Made by a program: the position numbers and the translations under genes
Assembly (NCBI GenBank): GCA_965218775.1
Contig: CBDCLS010000004.1
Span: 1,364,001 to 1,428,000, forward strand
Direction of reading: 5' to 3'
From: CAUZIZ01 sp965218775
Lineage (GTDB): Bacteria > Acidobacteriota > UBA6911 > RPQK01 > JAJDTT01
DNA length: 64,000 bases
The notes under the pieces: model-generated
Told to the model about the DNA's origin: nothing
The model's database searches: none
The model's input: only the letters and a program-made list of their open reading frames with translations
Shown here: piece by piece, positions 1-8,378 of the stretch
Layout of the letters: each line of letters starts with the position of its first letter
Numbering within the stretch: position 1 is the first letter of the stretch

Positions 1-226
1 AGGACCATCCCACGGGCATTGATTCGCCTTCCTTTCCCCATTTTTTTCGAACCCACCGGGATTACCGCAATCGGAAAGCCCTGGAGACGACGGACATCCT
101 CGCGATTCGAGATTCTTTCACCGAGGGGGTCCCGACTATCCGATGGACAGACGTGGCCAGTCCTGGGCATTGTCAACTCAAGCGACGGTCGTCAACATTG
201 GCTGGATGAATTCACTATGTCGAGGC
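1..226. other. Unassigned window edge
   Basis: No gene is recognised here. The third forward frame is open from the edge to about position 190 and may be the tail of a gene cut by the window, but it shows no motif I know. The DNA then runs into the IS6 transposase remnant. Confidence 0.3.
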
Positions 227-385
227 TATCGCTTCCCACCTGAAACCATCAGTCACGCGCACAGGTTGTACTATCGATTTGCCTTGATCCTGGGAGACGT
301 AGAGGATCTACTCGCTGAGCGTGGCGTCCTTGTCTCCTATGAGGCGATTTGATACTGGAGCCGGAAGTTCGGCCCGACCTATGCT
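227..385 (+). pseudogene. IS6-family transposase remnant (N-terminal part)
   Basis: The frame reads YRFPPETISHAHRLYYRF, then DVEDLLAERGVLVSYEAI, an in-frame TGA at 350-352, and after it YWSRKFGPTYA. This is the conserved N-terminal stretch of IS6/IS26-like transposases, where the usual text is a YRFPPE start, DVEDLLAERGV, and a W-x-RKFGP-x-YA end. Only about 53 residues survive; the DDE catalytic core (DEVFVK block) is missing. The stop codon replaces the usual Arg after YEAI. The remnant is in the same frame as the glycosyltransferase that follows, so it may be the footprint of an insertion that brought in or truncated neighbouring surface-polysaccharide genes. Confidence 0.75.
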
Positions 386-454
386 CCTCAGCCCCTGCGT
401 CGTTCGTCCTTTCCAGAGGTCGTCAGGCGGATATCGAACGGCAATTTCTATGCG

Positions 455-1372
455 GTGAAGTCGCCTATGGGAATCAAGAAGAGGATCAGGTGGTGGCGGA
501 AGCAAGTCAGGAAGTTGGCGTATCATCGGCGGCGCATCTGGTCGGCAAAGGAAGCGGGCTTGAAGCTAGCCCTCATCGTCCAAGAAGGCACGTCCGCTGC
601 TATCGGAAAGATCGGACGGGTCGAGTCGCAAGCGCTACGCCTATACCTCAAACACCAGTCGCAGCCGAAAAGCATCTGTTGGGGAAGAGAGGGGGAGCGT
701 TTGCATAAGAATGCTGGGGTCTTCCCACCTCGACCGGAAGCTTATCGAACGTTTTGCGAAGTATTCCTCGAATCACTGGAACACGTGTCGCATCTGGCGG
801 TGTGGCACACTCCGGGAGAAAGCAAGGTCGTCAACAGCTATATGCCGAACGCCGAACTTCTTGAACTCGAAGCCTTAGTCAACACTAAGCATTTCGCAGT
901 CTGGACCCAGCACTTGGCAGCGAAGTCTGTGTTGATAATCCATCCATTTGCCCAATCCGTGGAGAAGCAGTTTCAGCGTCGAGAAAAGCTCTGGCCTGAG
1001 CTGCCAGGAATCCTTCCAGACTTTCAGCTTCAAACGATACAAACCCCGTTGTCTGCAGCGCTCGTCGAGTCGCCCTACCCGGACTGGATGCGAGGTCTAG
1101 AGAGCTTGAAGAAGGAAATGGCCGGCAAAGCTTTTGATGTGGCTTTGATCGGAGCAGGTGCATGGTCGTTGCCTCTAGCCTCTCATGCAAGAATGTTGGG
1201 AAAGATTGGTATCCATCTGGGTGGCATCACACAGATTCTGTTTGGGATCAAAGGAGGGCGGTGGGATAGGGAGGACCCGATATCTTCACAGTACAACGAG
1301 TATTGGGTAAGGCCATCAGAGACGGAGACGCCCGCGAATGTAGAGATCATCGAGAAAGGATGTTATTGGTAG
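455..1372 (+). CDS. GT-D-fold-like glycosyltransferase, surface polysaccharide
   Basis: A 305-residue protein with a basic N-terminus. I see a GKIGRVESQALRLYL segment at about residues 51-65, similar to the start of the GT-D/DUF1792-like sugar-transfer domain. A second block at about residues 230-265 has ALIGAGAWSLPLASHA followed by GKIGIHLGGITQILFGIKG and RWD, typical of the C-terminal nucleotide-sugar region of such proteins. It would act in the cytoplasm in capsule, O-antigen or exopolysaccharide assembly, as its neighbours suggest. The start is GTG 455; an in-frame ATG at 467 is also possible. The frame is open back to the stop inside the IS6 remnant, so the native start may have been altered. 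Confidence 0.6.
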   Translation: MKSPMGIKKRIRWWRKQVRKLAYHRRRIWSAKEAGLKLALIVQEGTSAAIGKIGRVESQALRLYLKHQSQPKSICWGREGERLHKNAGVFPPRPEAYRTFCEVFLESLEHVSHLAVWHTPGESKVVNSYMPNAELLELEALVNTKHFAVWTQHLAAKSVLIIHPFAQSVEKQFQRREKLWPELPGILPDFQLQTIQTPLSAALVESPYPDWMRGLESLKKEMAGKAFDVALIGAGAWSLPLASHARMLGKIGIHLGGITQILFGIKGGRWDREDPISSQYNEYWVRPSETETPANVEIIEKGCYW

Positions 1373-2206
1373 CAACAGGTAGGAGGAGAATCGAAGAACT
1401 GAGAGCGCCAGCGGTCCCTATGAACGAGACCATCGTTTGGTTTCCTCCTGATCGCCTGGGGGATGTGATTTTCCCATACGCCAGCCCTGCGCCTACTGAA
1501 GTGAACACGATCGTTGAAGCAGTCGAAACACTAGTCATCGATGCGTAGCCTTGGTTTCAACCGAACCGGCTCTGACCAGGTCTGTCCCAGGTCGCCACTG
1601 CTGCTCAAGAATGTTTCCTGTCCCTTGCCATCCCTGGTGGGCCGGTGGAAGATCAGCTCCAATCTCCCCTTTCGGTACAGGAAGGAGGCTCCACAGGTGG
1701 GATACCCCTGTTGGACGTGGTCGAACAGGACTCGATAGGAGGAAAACCTGAGGATTCTTCTCTTTGACCGATCCTGACTGGAAGGGACAGCTGAGGGGTT
1801 ATAGGTCTCTCCCAACGCGATCGTTGGGGTCCAAAACAGCACAACAAGCGCCGTTCCCAGTACCGATTTTGCCAATAGCACTCGGTATTCCGTCGTCTAT
1901 GCTTTGAGCGATTCTTACACTGGTTTCTTCGATCTGGATAAGCTGGCGCCCCAGCTAGTGCAGCTCCCCATAAGTTCTGACCCCTGGGTCAAAACTTGTG
2001 GCGCGCCGCACTAGTATACGCGGTTGGCACGGCGTTTCCACTCGCGTACTCTACGCTTCAAGAGGCGCGTTCTCATGCAGAGGTGGCTCTCGGAATCACT
2101 GGCGCAAGGTATCGCTGGGCTTCATAATAGTCCACTTCGACGGACATCACGAAGTGGTCCGAATGCTGCTAAATACCCTCAACCTGACCATCTTTGATTG
2201 TCCCCT
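1373..2206. other. Decayed intergenic stretch
   Basis: There is no intact gene. A short forward frame (about 1420-1548, MNETIVWFPPDRLGD) is open but unrecognised. On the minus strand lies a sialidase-like fragment (1531-1881, listed separately), and at 1972-1996 an imperfect palindrome, AAGTTCTGACCC/GGGTCAAAACTT, that resembles an insertion-sequence end. From 2000 to 2206 I see only leader sequence for the ABC exporter. Confidence 0.4.
1531..1881 (-). pseudogene. Truncated exported sialidase-like (BNR/Asp-box) gene
   Basis: The 116-residue frame starts with a signal-peptide-like segment (AKSVLGTALVVLFWTPTIA) and ends in SSSGDLGQTWSEPVRL, an S-x-D-x-G-x-T-W Asp-box as found in sialidases and other BNR-repeat glycoside hydrolases. 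Such enzymes carry several Asp-boxes on a six-bladed propeller of 350 or more residues, so this is an N-terminal stub. Nothing downstream on the minus strand restores the frame. It could instead be a very short exported protein, but the abrupt stop after one Asp-box argues for a broken gene. Confidence 0.5.
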
Positions 2207-3979
2207 ATGAAGCAATTTGTCCCCTACTTATCCTATCTCAAGCCGGTCCTGATACTCTTTATCTGCGGAATTTTTCTCGGTCTGCTCCATGGTCTGTTGA
2301 GTGGCTTTGGACTGCCCTTCATGATCTATCAGGTCTTTCCGCATATCTTTTCTGATGACACATCGACTTTGCCTGCGCAGCACCTGCTCTTCTGGTGTGC
2401 GGTTCCACCCCTCGTCTTTCTGCTAAGGGGACTCTGTGACGTCTTGAATTTCATGTCGATGACGTACTGCGAGACGAAAGTACAAGCCGCTTTACGACTG
2501 GATGTCTTTCGACACGTTCTGGATCAGCAACTGGGTTTTTTTGCACGGAATACTACTGGTGATCTCCTCGCCCGGATCAACGGTGACACCGCCGTGCTAG
2601 CAACAACCCTCACAGGGGTGCTGAATCAGCTCATGAAGCAACCCATCACGCTGCTGAGTGCCATGGGAGCCCTCCTCTATTTGTCGATAAAGCACGAGGA
2701 AAGTATCTTCCTCCTCTTTTGCCTGCTATCCATTCCGGTGTGCATTCTCCCGATCCGATACGCGGGAAAGAACATTCTTCGGAGGGCGAGACACAATGCC
2801 ACCTACGGCAGCGACCTTCACAACATCGTTGCGGACAACCTCATTGGCGTCAAAGATATTCGAGCCTTTTGCCTCGAGGAACATCAAGCGCATAGGTTGC
2901 AGTCGCTTCTTCAGAAGATGATTCGTACCCGCTTGAAGTTGGCCCGATACTCTAGGGCGATTTCTCCCCTCATTGAAGTCATATCGGCAACGGGGATCTC
3001 CATCACCTTGTACTTCGCCGCCTATGATCGGGGAATCACCCCTGAGGTGTTCATTCCCTTGGTCTCTGCCCTCTATTTCAGCTATAGCCCAATCAAATCA
3101 CTTGGCAGGATCCACAGCAGGATCAGAACTGGCCAGGTATCCCTGGAGCGCCTCGAGTATATTCTGAATCACCCTGTGTCAATAGAGGATCCTACCGTCC
3201 CCAGGACGGTCTCTCGCCTCCAGGGCAATGTTCGATTTCAGCACGTGACATTCTCGTATACGAGCCAGCCCGTCCTGACAGATGTGCACTTCGACATCAC
3301 CGCAGGAACCACCGTCGCCCTGGTCGGCCCCAGTGGGGCCGGGAAAACGACGGTGACCAACCTCCTCATGCGCTTCTACGATACGCGGTCTGGTGCGGTG
3401 ATGATTGACGGCATCAATGTGAAGGAAGTGCGTAAATCGGATTTGCGACAGAACATCGCTCTTGTCCCACAGGAGCCGTTTCTTTTCAATGACACCATCT
3501 ATCACAATATCCTTCTCGGGAACCTCCAGGCTTCGCAGGAGATGGTGTACGAGGCATCGAGGAGCGCCTACGCTGACGAATTCATCAAGACCCTACCCCG
3601 TGGGTACGACACACGCATAGGCGACCGTGGTCTGACGTTATCAGGCGGTCAACGTCAACGGTTGGCCCTTGCCCGGGCTTTTCTACGGAATGCTCCCATC
3701 CTGATCCTCGACGAAGCCACATCGGCACTCGATTCCGAAAGCGAACGCATGGTGCACCAAGCCTGTGAGGCATTGGTAAAGGACAAGACGGTTCTCATCA
3801 TCGCCCATCGCTTCAGTACCTTACGCCTTGCTGAACACATCCTTCTCCTCGCCGGAGGAAGACTGCTCGCCCAGGGAAGTCACGACGGGCTCTATCACTC
3901 CTCCGCGGTCTACAGGAATCTGTACGATCAGCAACACTCGGACCTCAGAGCACTCACCATCTCTTCCTCGAGAGAATGA
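2207..3979 (+). CDS. ABC exporter, fused permease-ATPase (MsbA-like)
   Basis: A half-transporter of about 590 residues. The N-terminal half has six hydrophobic membrane segments (about residues 10-310). The C-terminal nucleotide-binding domain has Walker A GPSGAGKTT (near 374), signature LSGGQRQR (near 478), Walker B ILILDEATSALDSES (near 498) and the AHR switch histidine. Homodimers of this type flip lipids, lipid-linked glycans or peptides across the inner membrane. Polysaccharide genes on both sides point to a glycolipid substrate, which is an inference. ATG 2207 is chosen over TTG 2198. The last 52 bases overlap the convergent glycosyltransferase gene. Confidence 0.85.
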   Translation: MKQFVPYLSYLKPVLILFICGIFLGLLHGLLSGFGLPFMIYQVFPHIFSDDTSTLPAQHLLFWCAVPPLVFLLRGLCDVLNFMSMTYCETKVQAALRLDVFRHVLDQQLGFFARNTTGDLLARINGDTAVLATTLTGVLNQLMKQPITLLSAMGALLYLSIKHEESIFLLFCLLSIPVCILPIRYAGKNILRRARHNATYGSDLHNIVADNLIGVKDIRAFCLEEHQAHRLQSLLQKMIRTRLKLARYSRAISPLIEVISATGISITLYFAAYDRGITPEVFIPLVSALYFSYSPIKSLGRIHSRIRTGQVSLERLEYILNHPVSIEDPTVPRTVSRLQGNVRFQHVTFSYTSQPVLTDVHFDITAGTTVALVGPSGAGKTTVTNLLMRFYDTRSGAVMIDGINVKEVRKSDLRQNIALVPQEPFLFNDTIYHNILLGNLQASQEMVYEASRSAYADEFIKTLPRGYDTRIGDRGLTLSGGQRQRLALARAFLRNAPILILDEATSALDSESERMVHQACEALVKDKTVLIIAHRFSTLRLAEHILLLAGGRLLAQGSHDGLYHSSAVYRNLYDQQHSDLRALTISSSRE

Positions 3980-4935
3980 ATCAGATCCTTCAACTGTTTC
4001 CTTCTTTTTCTGTGAATGGCCCTATGACCCAGAGCTCTGAGATTTCGGTAGGAGAACAGGTGCTTTTTGTCGCGGCTTTGCCTATACAGGGTCTTGCGCC
4101 GGACCACCTCTCGACGAGTTTCGATGATTCTACGCCTGTTCTTGAACTGGCAATGTGATGTATCAGGAGAATACTGTGTATATTCGTTGAATGTTTTCTG
4201 CAGAATGTCTGTGAGCCCCTCTCTTGGATCCGGATTCTGTTCGATACTTCGCAGCTCCCTACCTTCTTCCTTGTCGTGCAGGAGAAAACAGGAGAAGACT
4301 CTGGGTGTGACTCCAAACGATACCTGATGGTTATATAGGATGCCCCAGGCGGCGTCTCCTGCCTGGCCGTAGTCCACAGGGAAGGGATACTCTTTCAAGG
4401 AGCGACTCTTGTAGAGGTTGCTGGCACTACTTCCGAGAAGGGCGCGGTCCAGATAGCAAAGCATCAGATCAAGGAGGATGGCAGGAGGGATTATCGTCGG
4501 GTTCTCTATGTTCAGGAGGTCGATTATCTTGTGAATAGGCCATCGTTTGGATCGAATCTCTCCAACCCCTTCTCTTTCAAACCTTGGAGGACTGACGATG
4601 ACATCGCATTGGAGCTTTTCGATGCTCTCCAGGAGATGAATGAGCCCTTCTAGCGTTATGATGTCGCCGGAGGTTGAAATATACGTGTAGGGATTGTCTG
4701 ACTGATTGATGCCGAAGTTCCAGGACTCATATAGTCCCGGAGGATGGCTGAAGAACTTGAGATTCGGATGCACCAGGTTGTGCCTCAGGAAATCCAAAGA
4801 GCCGTCCTCTGAATAGCTGTCCACCACAATGATCTCAGCAACGTGGGGAAACCAGTCCTGGTTGAGAGAGACGTGTCTCTTGAGACGGTGCAGACAGTTT
4901 CTCGTCGGCATGATCACACTAATAGGCAAGGTCAT
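3928..4935 (-). CDS. Glycosyltransferase family 2
   Basis: About 335 residues starting MTLPISVIMPTRN, the classic GT-A opening that binds the nucleotide sugar. EIIVVDSYSEDGSLDFL supplies the acidic residue contacting uracil. The usual DxD lies where the protein reads YISTSGDIITLEGL, with a single SGD instead of DDD, so metal binding may differ. It probably adds one sugar to a lipid-linked glycan at the inner face of the membrane. ATG 4935 is chosen because the GT-A fold begins right after it; a longer frame starts at 4995. This start lies 6 bases from the divergent PP-loop gene, so the two promoters must overlap. Its 3' end overlaps the ABC exporter. Confidence 0.8.
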   Translation of the reverse strand: MTLPISVIMPTRNCLHRLKRHVSLNQDWFPHVAEIIVVDSYSEDGSLDFLRHNLVHPNLKFFSHPPGLYESWNFGINQSDNPYTYISTSGDIITLEGLIHLLESIEKLQCDVIVSPPRFEREGVGEIRSKRWPIHKIIDLLNIENPTIIPPAILLDLMLCYLDRALLGSSASNLYKSRSLKEYPFPVDYGQAGDAAWGILYNHQVSFGVTPRVFSCFLLHDKEEGRELRSIEQNPDPREGLTDILQKTFNEYTQYSPDTSHCQFKNRRRIIETRREVVRRKTLYRQSRDKKHLFSYRNLRALGHRAIHRKRRKQLKDLIHSLEEEMVSALRSECC

Positions 4936-4941
4936 ACTGTA

Positions 4942-6081
4942 ATGACTGATCGAGCACTCCGTATTCTCTTTCCCGACGCGACCAATCGGGGGCACTCAGT
5001 AGAAGTTGAGTTCCAGCTGAACACGAAGCGATACCGAGTTTTCTTCAGGAGTGCTGATGCCTTCCTGTCGGGAAACTGTGACTCCTTTCTGGCGTGTGCA
5101 ATTCTACCCTGTATGAAGGCAGGCGGGGGAAAGCTGATCGCTCGTGGAGAAGTGAGTCAGGGTCTGATTTCAGCGCTATCAGCAATTCAAGACATCTATT
5201 GCTCGTGGGATCCTTCGCTTCGTCGGACGAAGATCGAGAACGTAAGACCGGTGCCAGCTACTTCTCCAACGGCGAGGCGGGTCGGAGCCTTTTTCTCCGG
5301 AGGGGTCGACTCCTTCTACACGTTCTTGATGCATCGAGACGAAATAACAGATCTGATCTTCGTGCATGGCCTGGATATACGCCTGGACAACACCTCCCTT
5401 AGAGAAACGGCCTCAAAGACAATCCGCGAGGTTGCCTCGCACTTTGGCAAGAATGTCGTTGAGATTGAGACGAACATACGCCATTTTCTCGATCCCTATG
5501 TAGACTGGGGAAAGCTTGGCCACGGAGCCGCCCTCGCAGCGATAGGCCATCTCCTCTCGCCGGATTTTCGTCGCATCTTCGTTGCTGCAACCTACACCTA
5601 TGCCCAGCTGCATCCCTGGGGGACCCACCCTGTCCTGGACAGCCTGTGGAGCTCTGAAACCCTCGAGTTCGTACACGACGGGTGCGAAGCAACACGAGTT
5701 CAGAAGGTTGCATTGATATCAGAGTATGAAATCGCGTTGCAAAGCCTAAGGGTGTGCTGGGACGAACGCAACACGTCCTATAACTGCGGACGGTGCGAAA
5801 AATGCCTGAGAACAATGATCAATCTGAAGGCGAACGGTGCGTTGAGTCGTTGCACGACCTTCACTACCAAGTTGGATGTTGAGCGCCTTTCGCAAGTACG
5901 AGCCAGTGACAACACGCGTGTGTACTTTGCAGAGAACCTCGATGCGTTAGAAAGATCCCAAGGTGATGAAGAATTGGTGAGGGCTCTACGGGACATTCTG
6001 GACGGGTCGCAACCCGTCCCGCAGGAACCCAGAGCCAGTCTTGGCAGGATCATCGGAAAACTGATGAAACGCTTCACTTGA
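4942..6081 (+). CDS. PP-loop ATP pyrophosphatase, QueC/amidotransferase-like
   Basis: A 379-residue protein. At about residues 115-125 it has FSGGVDSFYTF, the PP-loop SGGxDS motif of N-type ATP pyrophosphatases that adenylate a carbonyl group. Near residues 270-285 it has YNCGRCEKCLRTM, a CxxCxxC cysteine cluster like the zinc site of QueC-type enzymes. Stand-alone PP-loop proteins of this shape occur in polysaccharide loci, where some convert sugar carboxylates or ketones to amides or amidines; that role here is an inference from the neighbours. ATG 4942 is chosen because the conserved sequence begins right after it. Confidence 0.7.
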   Translation: MTDRALRILFPDATNRGHSVEVEFQLNTKRYRVFFRSADAFLSGNCDSFLACAILPCMKAGGGKLIARGEVSQGLISALSAIQDIYCSWDPSLRRTKIENVRPVPATSPTARRVGAFFSGGVDSFYTFLMHRDEITDLIFVHGLDIRLDNTSLRETASKTIREVASHFGKNVVEIETNIRHFLDPYVDWGKLGHGAALAAIGHLLSPDFRRIFVAATYTYAQLHPWGTHPVLDSLWSSETLEFVHDGCEATRVQKVALISEYEIALQSLRVCWDERNTSYNCGRCEKCLRTMINLKANGALSRCTTFTTKLDVERLSQVRASDNTRVYFAENLDALERSQGDEELVRALRDILDGSQPVPQEPRASLGRIIGKLMKRFT

Positions 6082-6092
6082 CTGCGACCAGC

Positions 6093-7118
6093 TCAGGTGG
6101 CCTGAGAGCGTGTATACAGTCGGCGCTCCCGCTCCTGAACCAGTTCAGCGTTCTCCTTCAGGCTGCTACCTACCGGTTCCAGCAACTTTAGGGAAGAAAA
6201 GTGAGCCAATGAATGGCGATAGACCCCTTCAATCTTGCGGTACCGTCCCAGCGAGGGCTGCATGTAGACGCACTTCCCCAGGAGCGCCCCCAGGATTCCA
6301 ACGTGCAAGCGAGTCGTCACAATCAGCGACGATCGACACACGGCCCTGACGAACCCAGCGAAATCCGAATTGCGTAGAAGGGCGATATCTCTGTACAAGA
6401 TCGTTTGTTTCCGCCAATTCGAACAGTTCCTTTGGTGAAGCTGACTTGCTTTCTCGAAGAATTCCGTCCTGCCCAGTCTCCCCCGCTCCGCCAGGCCACA
6501 GGCCCAATGCACAAATCTCCTTCTCAACCAGCGTTCCCGGAGAACAACCCAATCAAGACAGGGATTCCCTCTCGTACTCTGCTCCAGGTCAAAGCGCTCA
6601 ACCACGAGCAGGTGCACCTGGGCGAGCTTCCGCTTCCAGTTCTCCAGCATCGCGCTTCCCGACAAATAGAACGCCATGTCATGATCGAGAACCAGATTTA
6701 CCTGCTGCGGTAACCTCAGCGCCTCCAGGCGAGCAAAGCTGATCGGATCCCGTAGATAAAGCCACACCGGAGCACGACGTTTTCGCAATTGCGTCCAGAG
6801 CTCCCGTTCGGGGTCGTCGAAATAAATCGATGAGGGTAACAATACGAGGGGCTTGGACGGATACGTAATGGATAGCTCAATCAGTTTCGAGTAACCATGA
6901 TCGAAGAACCCCCGGGCAAAACCACCGCCTCCGTTTACTACGATGACCTCCGCAGCCCGAGCGTCATCAACACACACCGCAGACAACCGTCGCAAGACCT
7001 CACGTGACCCGAGCTCGATGAGGTTGTCTCCATGATTACCCAACAACGGGACGAAGAACACCCGGGATCCCTTCCACTGCTCCAGCTGGGACGGAACCGC
7101 CGCCAGGTTCAGCGACAT
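6093..7118 (-). CDS. Polysaccharide pyruvyl transferase family protein
   Basis: About 341 residues. Early on it has FFVPLLGNHGDNLIELG, the G-N-x-GD block of the pyruvyl transferase family. EVIVVNGGGGFARGFF follows, and near the C-terminus IVTTRLHVGILGALLGK, the conserved T-x-R-x-H segment with the catalytic or binding His. The family (CsaB, WcaK) transfers pyruvate from phosphoenolpyruvate onto cell-surface sugars as ketals. ATG 7118 overlaps the upstream glycosyltransferase by 10 bases, indicating translational coupling. A longer frame back to 7235 lies wholly inside that gene and is rejected. It converges on the PP-loop gene with an 11-base gap containing a CTCAGG-TGG-CCTGAG hairpin (6092-6106). 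Confidence 0.8.
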   Translation of the reverse strand: MSLNLAAVPSQLEQWKGSRVFFVPLLGNHGDNLIELGSREVLRRLSAVCVDDARAAEVIVVNGGGGFARGFFDHGYSKLIELSITYPSKPLVLLPSSIYFDDPERELWTQLRKRRAPVWLYLRDPISFARLEALRLPQQVNLVLDHDMAFYLSGSAMLENWKRKLAQVHLLVVERFDLEQSTRGNPCLDWVVLRERWLRRRFVHWACGLAERGRLGRTEFFEKASQLHQRNCSNWRKQTILYRDIALLRNSDFAGFVRAVCRSSLIVTTRLHVGILGALLGKCVYMQPSLGRYRKIEGVYRHSLAHFSSLKLLEPVGSSLKENAELVQERERRLYTRSQAT

Positions 7119-8008
7119 GACAACGCCTCTTTCAGCGCTCCTAGATAGTAGTAGCGTTGCGTAAAGTCGCGAAACTTTCGCCGACCGTCTGGGACGTAGC
7201 GTTGCCCCCGTGTGCGTCGCCAGTACTTGAAGCACAGGAGCATCAAGTCGAAGCGACCGTGAGAGCGGTAATGACGCCAGTGCGAATGGCCGAGACCTTC
7301 ATAAAGGCGAGCAACATAGTTCATCGTCATCCGCTCTTCGGGGACAAGATGTCCGACCTCTGCCCCCTTCACCCACCTTCCGTGCTTGCCGGATTCGACG
7401 AGGGATTTCAGGAACAAGGTTTCCTCGAAGCCGCGAAGAACCTGGCCCTTTCGCCCATAGTCAGGACTAAAGCGGAACTTCAGGAACTCCTCCCGTCTTC
7501 CCCCAAAATTTGCTCCGACAGGAAACTGGGAATCGTTGCCAAGTATTCTGTCGTGGTAGTTTCCAGGTTCGGCAAGTCCCCAGACTCCCTGCATGTATTG
7601 AATTCCTTCAGACAGCTCGGGAGGAGGATCGATTTCGTAGCAGGGATAGACCCGCCCTCCGACGAACGCACAGTTTGGAGATGCTTCGGTAGAAAACCGA
7701 CGATAGGCACTCACCCATCCCGCGGCAGGGATGACGTCGTCATCCACGAACAGAAGCCACTCTCCGCGAGACACCTCCATGGCCCGATTCCGGGCATGGG
7801 ACAACCCGAGTCGATCTTCTCTGACATAACGGATGGAAGGGAATCTCGACACGGTTTCCGGCGTAGCATCGGTCGACGCATTGTCGACGACTACAAGCTC
7901 CCCTCCCGGCTCCAGCCCCAGTTGCGCTAAGAACAACTCCAACGTTTTGGCCAGGACGGGCGAACGGTTGTGAGTACAGATCAGGATGGAGTATCGAAGC
8001 GTCGGCAT
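7109..8008 (-). CDS. Glycosyltransferase family 2
   Basis: About 299 residues from ATG 8008, beginning MPTLRYSILICTHNRS, then ELVVVDNASTDAT and GEWLLFVDDDVIP, the full GT-A signature including the DDD metal site. The conserved acceptor region includes NFGGRREEF and LRGFEETLF (an ED-type catalytic base region). It likely forms one glycosidic bond of a surface polysaccharide and is co-transcribed with the overlapping pyruvyl transferase, which would decorate the same glycan. Confidence 0.85.
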   Translation of the reverse strand: MPTLRYSILICTHNRSPVLAKTLELFLAQLGLEPGGELVVVDNASTDATPETVSRFPSIRYVREDRLGLSHARNRAMEVSRGEWLLFVDDDVIPAAGWVSAYRRFSTEASPNCAFVGGRVYPCYEIDPPPELSEGIQYMQGVWGLAEPGNYHDRILGNDSQFPVGANFGGRREEFLKFRFSPDYGRKGQVLRGFEETLFLKSLVESGKHGRWVKGAEVGHLVPEERMTMNYVARLYEGLGHSHWRHYRSHGRFDLMLLCFKYWRRTRGQRYVPDGRRKFRDFTQRYYYLGALKEALSCR

Positions 8009-8378
8009 CGATTGGCCTTGAGTTAGGATACCTATCGAGGACATGCATAGGAAGTTGGACCTCGAGTCCCTCCGCGAGGATCCCCGGCTGGTCGTCAGGC
8101 GAAGCCCGAGTCCTTCCGCCGCAGGAGACTCGGATGGGAGAGGTTCTCCGCGCAGGCAATGCTGAGAATGTGTTCCATCTGCCGACCTGCTGTCTGGACT
8201 CCGTCAGGCCTTGTGCGATTGAGGTAGGAGCTGCCAAATCTCGAGCGCTGCGGGTTGATCAGGAAGGTCTTGATGCCGTTTCTTTGGAGAGTTGAAGCCA
8301 TCGTGCCTTGAACTGCTCAATCTCTGACTCTGAATAGAAGTGTCGGACGTACGACTGGCGTAGTGTGGCCAACTCTTT
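8009..8378. other. Intergenic, no recognised gene
   Basis: About 370 bases between two minus-strand genes. A 68-residue minus frame (8095-8301) starts MASTLQRNGIKTFLINP but matches no family I know. It may be decayed coding DNA or the leader of the glycosyltransferase pair. Confidence 0.3.

Noticed and set aside
7157..7930. 257-codon plus-strand reading frame
   Set aside because: Antisense to a GT2 gene with a complete GT-A signature.
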